Shown piece after piece: positions 1-5,286 of a DNA stretch of 9,435 nucleotides. Source of the stretch: an uncultured Campylobacter sp. GTDB taxonomy: Bacteria > Campylobacterota > Campylobacteria > Campylobacterales > Campylobacteraceae. The stretch's first letter is position 1, and every line of letters starts with the position of its first letter. Made by a program: the position numbers and the translations under genes. The DNA lies in the NCBI RefSeq assembly GCF_938015785.1, contig NZ_CALLWC010000058.1, positions 1 through 9,435 of the forward strand. Direction: 5' to 3'. Below the pieces are notes generated by a model. It did not search any database. It saw only the letters and a list, made by a program, of their open reading frames with translations, and was not told where the DNA came from.

Positions 1-311
1 ATAAATTTTAAAATTTTATCAGTTTGCTTGCTTTTTAAAAGCCTTTTTAGCTCTACGTCAATGGCGGGTTCTTTGAATATGTTTTTCGGGTTTGAATTAT
101 AATCTATATCCCAATGTCTAAATGCAAAACTTTGCATCTCCGCTTCGCTTACATACTTATCAAGCCCCGCTTCTTTAGTAGCATCAGAGCCTATCGTAAT
201 AGTGTAGTGAGATTGAGATTTATGAAGTCCTACTCTTCCGCTTATGAATAGATACAAAATAAGGCAAGCAAAAACTGCGATGAATTGCAATATAGCTTTT
301 AAATATTTCAA
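1..311 (-). CDS. Small membrane-anchored protein, unknown function (3' end beyond the window)
   Basis: A minus-strand frame opens with TTG at 311 and stays open for 103 codons to the window edge, so the C-terminus is missing. Residues 6-24 (AILQFIAVFACLILYLFIS) form one hydrophobic helix after a short Lys-containing start, typical of an N-terminal anchor or uncleaved signal. The rest is a mixed, charged soluble part with SHYTITIGSD near residues 34-43, presumably periplasmic. The TTG start is chosen because AAGGGG lies 5 bases upstream (317-322) and a TATAAT box lies about 30 bases upstream (339-344). I see no in-frame ATG that would keep the anchor. I do not recognise the family. Existence of the gene is fairly secure; function is unknown. 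Confidence 0.7.
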   Translation of the reverse strand, partial: MKYLKAILQFIAVFACLILYLFISGRVGLHKSQSHYTITIGSDATKEAGLDKYVSEAEMQSFAFRHWDIDYNSNPKNIFKEPAIDVELKRLLKSKQTDKILKF

Positions 312-338
312 AATTTCCCCTTAGAATTAATTAGGAGG

Positions 339-344
339 ATTATA
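339..344 (-). promoter_or_regulatory. -10 box for the left-edge membrane protein gene
   Basis: On the minus strand this reads TATAAT in the context GAGATATAATCC, preceded by T-rich DNA with no clear -35 box, as is usual for Campylobacter sigma70 promoters. It sits about 28 bases upstream of the TTG start, with the ribosome binding site AAGGGG between them. Confidence 0.5.
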
Positions 345-470
345 TCTCAAATCAAATTAAATCGAAATTTTACATGGCGGGCGGGTAAACTTTTATATAA
401 ATTTAGCCCGCAAGCCTTGAAATTCGAGCAAATTTAGAAGATAAATGCGTGTTTAGAATTTTAATTAGCT

Positions 471-881
471 TTATTCTAGATCGTTCAAAAGATCCGCCAA
501 GCTCACGCCGGATAGGGATTTTTCAAAATCATTCTGAATGCGAGCAAATCGCGGCGCGAGTACCGCCTCGATCTTACCGCCCACAGGGCAGGCGCTAGGC
601 GAGCCTTTGTGCAGGCGAAACATCGCGTCCTCCTCGCTCACCGCCTCGTAAATGTCTAAAAGCGTGATGAGCCGCGCGTCGCGAGCCGGCGTGATGCCGC
701 CCACGCCCGCGGTCGTGAACACCAAGGCTGCGTTTTTCAGCTGCGAGATCAGCTTGCGCGCGATGGCGGGGTTTATCCCCGAGCTTGCGGCGACGAAATC
801 GCCCGTGACCTTCTCCTCGCGAAAATACGCAACGCAAAGCATGATGTGAACCGCGAGTGAAAATTTGATACCTACTTGCAT
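471..881 (-). CDS. Rrf2-family transcriptional regulator, YwnA-like
   Basis: A 136-residue protein, the usual length for single-domain Rrf2 regulators. Residues 5-65 form the winged helix: FSLAVHIMLCVAYF helix, a turn and recognition helix around SSGINPAIARKLISQLKNA (33-52), and a Gly-rich wing (TAGVGGITPA, 57-66). This is followed by the long dimerisation helix starting at LLDIYEAV. It lacks the three-Cys cluster of the iron-sulfur members IscR and NsrR. It has Cys16 and a Cys98 in SPSACPVGG, the CPVG signature I associate with the YwnA/SaiR-type branch, where a cysteine is thought to sense oxidants or electrophiles. An AAGG sits just before the ATG at 881. It is the third minus-strand gene after the cupin and the NAD(P)-binding protein, which supports a redox-sensing role. 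Its own operator is not proven. Confidence 0.85.
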   Translation of the reverse strand: MQVGIKFSLAVHIMLCVAYFREEKVTGDFVAASSGINPAIARKLISQLKNAALVFTTAGVGGITPARDARLITLLDIYEAVSEEDAMFRLHKGSPSACPVGGKIEAVLAPRFARIQNDFEKSLSGVSLADLLNDLE

Positions 882-900
882 AACCGGCCTTGATTTAAAT

Positions 901-927
901 TTAAAACCGCACGTTGGTTTCGTGCGG
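901..927 (-). terminator. Hairpin plus T-tract between the YwnB-like and rrf2 genes
   Basis: CCGCACG (907-913) and CGTGCGG (921-927) form a perfect 7-bp stem with a 7-base loop. Read on the minus strand it is followed by TTTTAAATTT, so it fits an intrinsic terminator for the gene ending at 962. It lies only about 25 bases before the rrf2 start, downstream of a possible -10 box (TAAAAT at 932-937), so it would also be inside an rrf2 leader. An attenuator or an operator dyad are alternatives. Confidence 0.55.
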
Positions 928-961
928 CATTATTTTAGCTAAATTACGCAAAATTTTAAAC

Positions 962-1597
962 TCACGCCCTCTCGCCGACTGCGGTAAAGCGTTTTTGCAC
1001 AAAATTTCTATTTTTTAGCTCGTCAATGATCGCGATCGCAAGATCGGCGTAGCTGATGTAGCTCTCGTTTTGCGAGTTTAGTATGACGTGATCGTTACCG
1101 AGCACGTATTTGCCGGTGCGAGCGCCATCTGCGTCGTAGTCTCCCGCAGGCGAGACGTAGGTCCAAAGCACGTCAGATTTGGTTTTTAGCTCAAAAAACG
1201 ACTCCGCAGCCGCCCTTGCCACGCCCATATATTCAGGCGGGAAGCCCGGCGTATCCATAGCCATAGTGCCTTTGTCGTCCACAAGCAGCGTACCGGCGCC
1301 GCCTACGATGATCAGCCTCGTGCCGCTACCGCTTAGCAAATTTGCAAGATGAACTGCTACCTTTTTGTATAGAGGAAAGGTCGCGTCAGTAAAGGCGCCA
1401 AATGCGCTGATAACCGCGTCAAAGCCCGCTAGATCGGGCCTTGCTAGCTCAAAAATATCTTTGTAGACGACCTTTACATCGCTATTCTTATACTCTTTGT
1501 TTCGCACGATCGCCGTGACGTCGTAGCCTTGTTTTAGAGCCTCTTTTACTAAATTTACGCCTGTTTTGCCGTTTGCACCTATGATTGCTATTTTCAT
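962..1597 (-). CDS. NAD(P)-binding oxidoreductase-like protein, NmrA/YwnB type
   Basis: A 211-residue atypical short-chain dehydrogenase fold. It starts with the dinucleotide-binding loop MKIAIIGANGKTG (GxxGxxG at 7-13), with Arg32 after the second strand (AIVR), suggesting NADP(H) preference. Later fold strands are AVISAFGAF (61-69), LIIVGGAGTL (95-104) and WTYVSPAG (145-152), the last being the NmrA-like S-P-A-G segment. There is no classical YxxxK dyad, as in NmrA/YwnB relatives, so it may be a redox-cofactor sensor or a reductase of unknown substrate. The start at 1597 is preferred over an upstream in-frame ATG at 1660 because AAAGGA lies 7 bases before it and the fold begins there. In Bacillus, ywnB neighbours the Rrf2 gene ywnA; the same pairing is seen here. 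Substrate unknown. Confidence 0.85.
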   Translation of the reverse strand: MKIAIIGANGKTGVNLVKEALKQGYDVTAIVRNKEYKNSDVKVVYKDIFELARPDLAGFDAVISAFGAFTDATFPLYKKVAVHLANLLSGSGTRLIIVGGAGTLLVDDKGTMAMDTPGFPPEYMGVARAAAESFFELKTKSDVLWTYVSPAGDYDADGARTGKYVLGNDHVILNSQNESYISYADLAIAIIDELKNRNFVQKRFTAVGERA

Positions 1598-1730
1598 TGT
1601 TTTTCCTTTAAATTTGATTTGTTTGATCGCACATCCGCTGCGGTTAATGCGCTCGCACATTTGGCGCCGTATGCCGCACCGCGCAGTTTAAAATTTACAC
1701 CCGCATTTTTCCGCGCCCGTCTTGCGAAAT

Positions 1731-2105
1731 TTACAGCCAGCTCGGCTTTACATCGTCGTTTATCACGCCGTCGCCGTTAGTGTACTGCTCCAGGCTGCCG
1801 CGTTTAGTCTGGATACAGATAAATTTCATCCCTTGCGCGCCCGCTTTGAAACATCTTTTGCCTGCCGGATCGATACGGATCGCATCGTCCTCGCCCACCG
1901 CCTTTTCCTCGCCGTCGATGAAAAGCGTGCCGCCGCCTTTTAGCACCAAATAAAGCTCCTCATTTTGCTTGTGCGAATGCACGAACGGCACGCTCGCGTT
2001 TGCTGGAAGTTCGTTGATAGAAAGCTCACAGCCGCTTAAATTTAGAGCGTCTTTCAGTTCGACTCTCGGCTCATTTTTCGTTGAAACGACCTTGTAGTTT
2101 GACAT
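1731..2105 (-). CDS. Single-domain cupin protein
   Basis: A 124-residue small cupin. Motif 1 is PFVHSHKQNEELYLVLKGGG, giving metal ligands His43, His45 and Glu49 or Glu50. Motif 2 is GEDDAIRIDPAGKRC (71-85), in which the usual His ligand after P-x-G is replaced by Cys85. The tail contains FICIQTKRGSLEQYTNGDGV. Small cupins of this kind bind a divalent metal or a small molecule; no reaction can be assigned. An AAGGAG lies 5 bases before the ATG at 2105. It is the first gene after a strong promoter covered by two dyads, so its expression is probably repressible. The NAD(P)-binding gene follows after about 130 bp and rrf2 after that, all on the same strand, suggesting a shared stress response. 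Confidence 0.87.
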   Translation of the reverse strand: MSNYKVVSTKNEPRVELKDALNLSGCELSINELPANASVPFVHSHKQNEELYLVLKGGGTLFIDGEEKAVGEDDAIRIDPAGKRCFKAGAQGMKFICIQTKRGSLEQYTNGDGVINDDVKPSWL

Positions 2106-2125
2106 CTTTTTCTCCTTAGATTTTT

Positions 2126-2148
2126 GTTGTAATATTATAACTTACAAC
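2126..2148. promoter_or_regulatory. Inverted repeat, putative operator 1 of the cupin promoter
   Basis: GTTGTAA (2126-2132) and TTACAAC (2142-2148) are perfect 7-bp inverted halves separated by 9 bp. A second overlapping reading, GTTGTAATATTATAAC (2126-2141), is nearly palindromic. It lies just downstream of the predicted transcription start, a classic repressor roadblock position. Confidence 0.6.
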
Positions 2149-2158
2149 TGATGAGCGA

Positions 2159-2187
2159 AGTATAGTAAAATTTTGTTGTAATGTCAA
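2159..2187 (-). promoter_or_regulatory. Near-consensus sigma70 promoter of the cupin gene
   Basis: On the minus strand TTGACA (plus coordinates 2182-2187) is followed after exactly 17 bp by TATACT (2159-2164). This is unusually close to consensus for this kind of genome, in keeping with a promoter kept down by a repressor. The -35 box lies inside operator 2. A further TATAAT nearer the gene lies within operator 1. Confidence 0.7.
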
Positions 2188-2201
2188 GAATTACAGCAAA
2201 A
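2171..2201. promoter_or_regulatory. Inverted repeat, putative operator 2 of the cupin promoter
   Basis: TTTTGTTGTAAT (2171-2182) and ATTACAGCAAAA (2190-2201) are 12-bp inverted halves with a single mismatch and a 7-bp spacer, directly over the -35 box. The left half is identical to 12 bases at 2122-2133 in operator 1, 49 bp away, so the two sites are probably bound by the same dimeric protein. Confidence 0.65.
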
Positions 2202-2250
2202 AATTTGACGCGAATTTTAAAATCCGCGCGATTTTAAACAAAGGAATTTT

Positions 2251-2331
2251 ATGCAAAATAGCGCATTTAAGGCGTTTGCAATCGCCCTTGATGACGTGCC
2301 GAGGCTGATAGAGGAGTTTATAGCAAGTTAA
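2251..2331 (+). pseudogene. 26-codon ORF, possible truncated gene stump
   Basis: ATG at 2251 is preceded by AAAGGA with good spacing and opens a 26-codon frame (MQNSAFKAFAIALDDVPRLIEE plus FIAS) that stops at 2331. The predicted helix is well formed and the base composition is host-like. The stop codon falls exactly where composition switches to the AT-rich DNA carrying the HNH gene. It may be the 5' end of a gene cut off by that insertion, or a genuine micro-ORF divergent from the cupin. I do not recognise the sequence. Confidence 0.3.
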
Positions 2332-2376
2332 AGATTCAAAAATATATTAATACTAAAAATATAACCTTGAATAGTT

Positions 2377-3207
2377 TTAATTATTTCTTTTATGTACAAT
2401 TACTTGTTTTACTTTAGATATATCAATATTAGGCTCTCTGTGGACTATTCTATGACAATTAGAGCAAAGTAAAATTATATCTTCTACCGTAGAATTATGT
2501 TCTGACAATAAAGTACTAATAGGAACCTTATGATGGCCTTCTATAAAATCTTCACCCAAAAATCCATAAGTTTCAAAAAAATCAAACCCACAACATTCAC
2601 AGAAAAGTCTTCCATTATTCTCTTGTTTAAATTTAGACTTAGCATCTTGGATTAATTTGATATTTCTTTCTCTTTTTTTGTGAATAACTATTTTTTCTGC
2701 TCCTTCACTATATCTTTTGTTGTACTCTATATCAATTTCCGCCCCAAGAAGCTCTATAATTTCCCGACCCACTAAAATAGATTTAAGTTCATCACTACAT
2801 CTTGTCAGGTACCCTCCCTGCTTAATCATAAATTTACCATTTCTTTTTTGCATAAATGTTTCTTGTTTCGACTCTTTTATTTTGCAAAGTGCTTCTTGAT
2901 TGCTAGGCTCAGAAAGGACTTTATCAATAGAGATATGCTTATCGAAAGCTATAAAATTATCTAAAACAACCTCGTAATAATCATAGCCATCTATTTCAAT
3001 CTTTTTAGCACAAGAAATAGCCATAGAATATCCAATAAGTTCATTTTTGTCTTGATCTATGTGAAAAATAATATCTAATGGTTTCACTTGTAGCATATTT
3101 TTGTATACACTACGCCCTCCTGCATCTACTGTAGGGCTCAATAAAAGCTTTGTAAATTCGCTTTCTATTCTTTTGCTTGGGTAGGTTTTTTCAATCCATG
3201 TTGACAT
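2377..3207 (-). CDS. HNH endonuclease with EVE-like N-terminal domain, candidate modification-dependent restriction enzyme
   Basis: A 276-residue protein. The C-terminal HNH nuclease is clear: zinc Cys pairs C203-x-x-C206 and C248-x-x-C251, the metal/catalytic pair H225-H226 in FIEGHHKVP, and a final His256 in CHRIVH. The N-terminal half (about 1-150) has SVYKNMLQVKPLDIIFHI followed by IGYSMAI, a pattern resembling EVE/PUA-like base-flipping readers that are fused to HNH in McrA-type, methylation-dependent enzymes; this domain call is an inference. A charged helix (175-198) links the two. AAGGA lies before the ATG at 3207. The gene is much richer in A+T than the genes to either side and has no partner methyltransferase. 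A type IV-like defence role, cutting foreign modified DNA, is therefore plausible. Confidence 0.8.
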   Translation of the reverse strand: MSTWIEKTYPSKRIESEFTKLLLSPTVDAGGRSVYKNMLQVKPLDIIFHIDQDKNELIGYSMAISCAKKIEIDGYDYYEVVLDNFIAFDKHISIDKVLSEPSNQEALCKIKESKQETFMQKRNGKFMIKQGGYLTRCSDELKSILVGREIIELLGAEIDIEYNKRYSEGAEKIVIHKKRERNIKLIQDAKSKFKQENNGRLFCECCGFDFFETYGFLGEDFIEGHHKVPISTLLSEHNSTVEDIILLCSNCHRIVHREPNIDISKVKQVIVHKRNN

Positions 3208-3234
3208 AGCAAATCCTTCATTATAAATTTAAAA

Positions 3235-3240
3235 ATTATA
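3235..3240 (-). promoter_or_regulatory. -10 box of the HNH gene
   Basis: Minus-strand TATAAT in the context ATTGTATAATTT, 27 bases upstream of the HNH start, with no convincing -35 box. It is divergent from the strong promoter at 3311-3340. Confidence 0.45.
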
Positions 3241-3310
3241 CAATTCTAGCATATTTATTATTCATAACAAGATTTTCTACATTTCAATATAAATTTTATC
3301 AAAATTACTC

Positions 3311-3340
3311 TTGACAGTTAAACAAACATTCATATATAAT
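3311..3340 (+). promoter_or_regulatory. Strong sigma70 promoter upstream of the CDF exporter
   Basis: TTGACA (3311-3316) and TATAAT (3335-3340) are perfect boxes separated by 18 bp. Transcription would start near 3347, leaving about 240 bases before the exporter start. The promoter lies inside the AT-rich segment. Confidence 0.65.
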
Positions 3341-3366
3341 CTTGGCAAAAAAGATATTTAATCAAA

Positions 3367-3606
3367 ATGAAACACGGTAAAAAAACATACTTAAAAGAAA
3401 ATGTTCCGTTATATATAAGGACATTACTGCTACAATACGCCTCCCTGCGCCAGCCAAGCGCACTAGAAAGCCCTCCAAATCCAGAAAAAGCCTACAGAGT
3501 TATTTATTGTTTGTTTTACAATGAATACACCAAAAATATGTCCTTTTCAAGCACTCACTACGTAAATGAATCAAAATTAAGGAAAAATAATGTTAAAAAC
3601 TCATAA
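3367..3606 (+). CDS. Doubtful 79-codon ORF in the leader of the CDF gene
   Basis: ATG at 3367 lies about 20 bases after the predicted transcription start, but no clear Shine-Dalgarno sequence precedes it. The 79-residue product (MKHGKKTYLKENVPLYIRTL...) is basic, with no helix or motif I recognise. Its last 17 bases overlap the exporter start at 3590, and the exporter ribosome binding site lies inside it, so translational coupling is possible if it is translated. It shares the AT-rich character of the HNH segment. Equally it may be a chance frame in a long 5' leader. Confidence 0.3.
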   Translation: MKHGKKTYLKENVPLYIRTLLLQYASLRQPSALESPPNPEKAYRVIYCLFYNEYTKNMSFSSTHYVNESKLRKNNVKNS

Positions 3607-4591
3607 TTATAGAAACCATATAGGACACAATTACGAACTTGGTAAGCATAGTCACAAAGAGCATTCGCACACGTCAAACAAGGTCGTTTTGAGAAATTCC
3701 TTCCTTATAATATCCGCTTTTATGCTGATCGAGGTTGCGGGCGGTTTCGCGACGAACTCGCTCGCCCTGCTCTCAGACGCCGGACACATGCTATCAGACG
3801 CCGCGGCGCTCGGGCTTTCGCTGTTTGCATTTAAATTCGGCGAACGCAAAGGTAATATGCAAAAGACCTTCGGCTACAGGCGGATCGAAATTTTAGCCGC
3901 GACGATAAATGCTCTCGCTCTCGTTGCGATCGCCGTTTTGATCGTCATCGAGGCAGCGCGGCGCCTGCAAAACCCGCCCGAAGTAGCCACCGCGGGCATG
4001 CTCGCTATCAGCACGCTGGGTCTTGCCGTAAACATCGTCGTGGCGCTTTACATGCTACGTGGCAGCGACGTGAGAGAAAACGTCAATATGCGCGGCGCCT
4101 ATGCGCACGTACTCGGCGACGCCCTGGGCTCGGTGGGCGCGATTACGGCGGCACTGCTGATGATGTGCTTTGGCTGGGGCTGGGCGGACGCGGCGGCTAG
4201 CGTGCTCGTGGCCACGCTCATCGTAAAAAGCGGCTGGGGCGTGCTAAAAGACAGCCTAAACATCCTGATGGAGGGCTCGCCAAAGGGCGTGAGCCTGGAC
4301 GGGCTCGTCGCGCAGATCAGGGGCGTGGACGGCGTGCTTTCGGTGCACGACCTGCACGTCTGGAGCATCACGAGCGGCGCAAACGCGCTCACGGCACATA
4401 TCGTGGTTAGCGGCGAGCTAAGCGTACGCGAAGCGGAGCAGATCTTGCGCGAAATATCGCACGAAATGGAGCATCTGGGCATCACGCACACGACGCTGCA
4501 GCTTGAAAGTAGCGACAACGAATGCGCTGACGAGCTAATCTGCGAAGTAAGATCAAACGATGCGGGCGGGCATTTGGGGCATAGTCATTAA
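3590..4591 (+). CDS. Cation diffusion facilitator (CDF) zinc/heavy-metal exporter, CzcD/ZitB type
   Basis: A 333-residue inner-membrane antiporter that exports Zn2+ (possibly Co2+, Cd2+ or Ni2+) in exchange for protons. The core begins at residue 36 with TM1 (SFLIISAFMLIEVAGGF). TM2 carries SLALLSDAGHMLSDAAAL, giving H66-x-x-x-D70; TM5 carries YAHVLGDALGSVGA, giving H173-x-x-x-D177. Together these are the HD-HD transport site of Zn-type CDF proteins. The C-terminal cytoplasmic domain has VHDLHVWSITSG (252-263) and a metal-site His300 in ITHTTLQLE. Both ends are His-rich: HSHKEHSH at 20-27 and GGHLGHSH at the C-terminus, likely metal-buffering tails. AAGGA precedes ATG 3590. Codon composition of the first 30 codons matches the AT-rich segment, while the rest is host-like. 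Confidence 0.93.
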   Translation: MLKTHNYRNHIGHNYELGKHSHKEHSHTSNKVVLRNSFLIISAFMLIEVAGGFATNSLALLSDAGHMLSDAAALGLSLFAFKFGERKGNMQKTFGYRRIEILAATINALALVAIAVLIVIEAARRLQNPPEVATAGMLAISTLGLAVNIVVALYMLRGSDVRENVNMRGAYAHVLGDALGSVGAITAALLMMCFGWGWADAAASVLVATLIVKSGWGVLKDSLNILMEGSPKGVSLDGLVAQIRGVDGVLSVHDLHVWSITSGANALTAHIVVSGELSVREAEQILREISHEMEHLGITHTTLQLESSDNECADELICEVRSNDAGGHLGHSH

Positions 4592-4596
4592 AATTT

Positions 4597-4659
4597 AGAT
4601 TTAAAATTCCGCTCGGTTTGAAATTTAAAATTTGGCTCGGTTTTTAAATTTAAAATTTG
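4597..4659. repeat. 25-bp tandem repeat, about 2.5 copies
   Basis: The unit is AAATTTAAAATTTG followed by GCTCGGTTT. Copies begin at 4597 (diverged), 4621 and 4646 (partial). It starts 6 bases after the CDF stop codon. Its function is unknown; it may be slipped-strand duplication of a common intergenic palindrome. Confidence 0.7.
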
Positions 4660-4956
4660 CCCGCGCCGCGAGATTTCGGAATTTTAGAATTTTGAGGTTT
4701 CAAATTTTAAAATTTTGCGCTCGTTATGAAATTTTAAATCCCTACGCGTGGTGAAATTTTAAAATTTCGCCCCGCGGACGCCATTTCAAAATCAGGTGCC
4801 GCACGCGCAAAATAGTAGAATTTTACGCAGCGGGTCGCCGCATCATTCAAAACGGCATCTATACGCGTTTGTAAAATTTTAAATTTAACGGAAACGGCAG
4901 GCTAGCAAATGCAGCGAAATTTATCGGACGCACGGAATGGTTTTAATTTAGTCAAA

Positions 4957-5046
4957 CGCCCCCGTTTAAATTTCGCCCGTCTGCGCTAAATTTCATAGGC
5001 ATGAATTACCCGCACGGCGCGACGGAATTTTAAGCACGTAATTCTA
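4957..5046 (+). repeat. Dispersed intergenic repeat, copy 1
   Basis: About 90 bp that aligns with 6633-6720. Shared blocks include CCCCGTTTAAATTTCG, CCGTCTGCGCTAAATT, ATAGGC and GCGCGACGGAATTTTAA, about 80 percent identical by eye. It lies about 240 bp before the first membrane gene. It does not encode an ORF and lacks insertion-sequence features. Confidence 0.7.
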
Positions 5047-5079
5047 ATTTTAAAATTTTAATTGCGGGATTTTTTTGTA

Positions 5080-5146
5080 GAATTCTTGCAACAAAATTTT
5101 TACTTCGGAATTCTGCTGCGGAATTCTTGTTATCAAATTCCGTCGC
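5080..5146. repeat. Short irregular repeats centred on GAATTC
   Basis: GAATTCTTGCAACAAAATTT (from 5080), GGAATTCTGCTGCG (from 5107) and GGAATTCTTGTTATCAAATT (from 5120) are related short units, and another GAATTC lies at 5180-5185. They look like decayed tandem copies upstream of the first membrane gene. Confidence 0.4.
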
Positions 5147-5255
5147 GAAATTCTAGTCCAAATTTTAACTGCAAAATCAGAATTCCACACGTTTCAAATA
5201 CCGCGAGTAAGCAAAATTTTATCTAAATTTTATAGCGAGGAAAGCAGGAATTTTA

Positions 5256-5261
5256 TATAAT
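5256..5261 (+). promoter_or_regulatory. -10 box of the first paralogous membrane gene
   Basis: TATAAT 26 bases before the GTG start, with no clear -35. The following leader ends in AAAGGAG, giving a short 5' leader of about 18 bases. Confidence 0.5.
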
Positions 5262-5286
5262 CCGGGAAATCTAAAGGAGATGGCTC

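Larger units (their letters stand above)
4592..5286. other. 695-bp gene-free stretch rich in short palindromes and repeats
   Basis: No credible ORF on either strand. It holds many AT palindromes such as GAAATTTTAAAATTTC (4753-4768) and AAATTTTAAAATTT (4702-4715), a 25-bp tandem repeat just after the CDF gene, one copy of the approximately 90-bp dispersed repeat, four GAATTC-centred short repeats (5080-5185), and the promoter of the first membrane gene. No GC-rich hairpin plus T-run terminator for the CDF gene is evident. Confidence 0.7.

Noticed and set aside
377..411. GCGGGC...GCCCGC inverted repeat between the first two genes
   Set aside because: A 6-bp stem with a 23-base loop and no T-run on either strand; too weak to call a terminator.
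1598..1660. Upstream extension of the NAD(P)-binding protein to an ATG at 1660
   Set aside because: The extra 21 residues precede the Rossmann fold, which begins exactly at the ATG at 1597, where an AAAGGA site sits at proper spacing.
2334..2372. ATTCAA...TTGAAT inverted repeat just past the HNH gene as its terminator or an insertion end
   Set aside because: Short, AT-only outer stem with poor inner pairing and no duplicated counterpart at the other side of the AT-rich segment.
3341..3589. Metal (NiCo-type) riboswitch in the CDF leader
   Set aside because: I could not find the conserved G-rich internal-loop blocks of that class; only a 5-bp stem (TGCGC/GCGCA at 3446-3462) is visible.
4099..4518. 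Long minus-strand frame inside the CDF gene
   Set aside because: A shadow of a GC-rich coding region; the plus-strand frame has the HxxxD transport motifs and a complete domain layout.
4592..5286. CRISPR-like array in the repeat-rich gap
   Set aside because: The repeats are short, irregular and AT-palindromic, without constant repeat length or unique spacers, and no cas genes are near.
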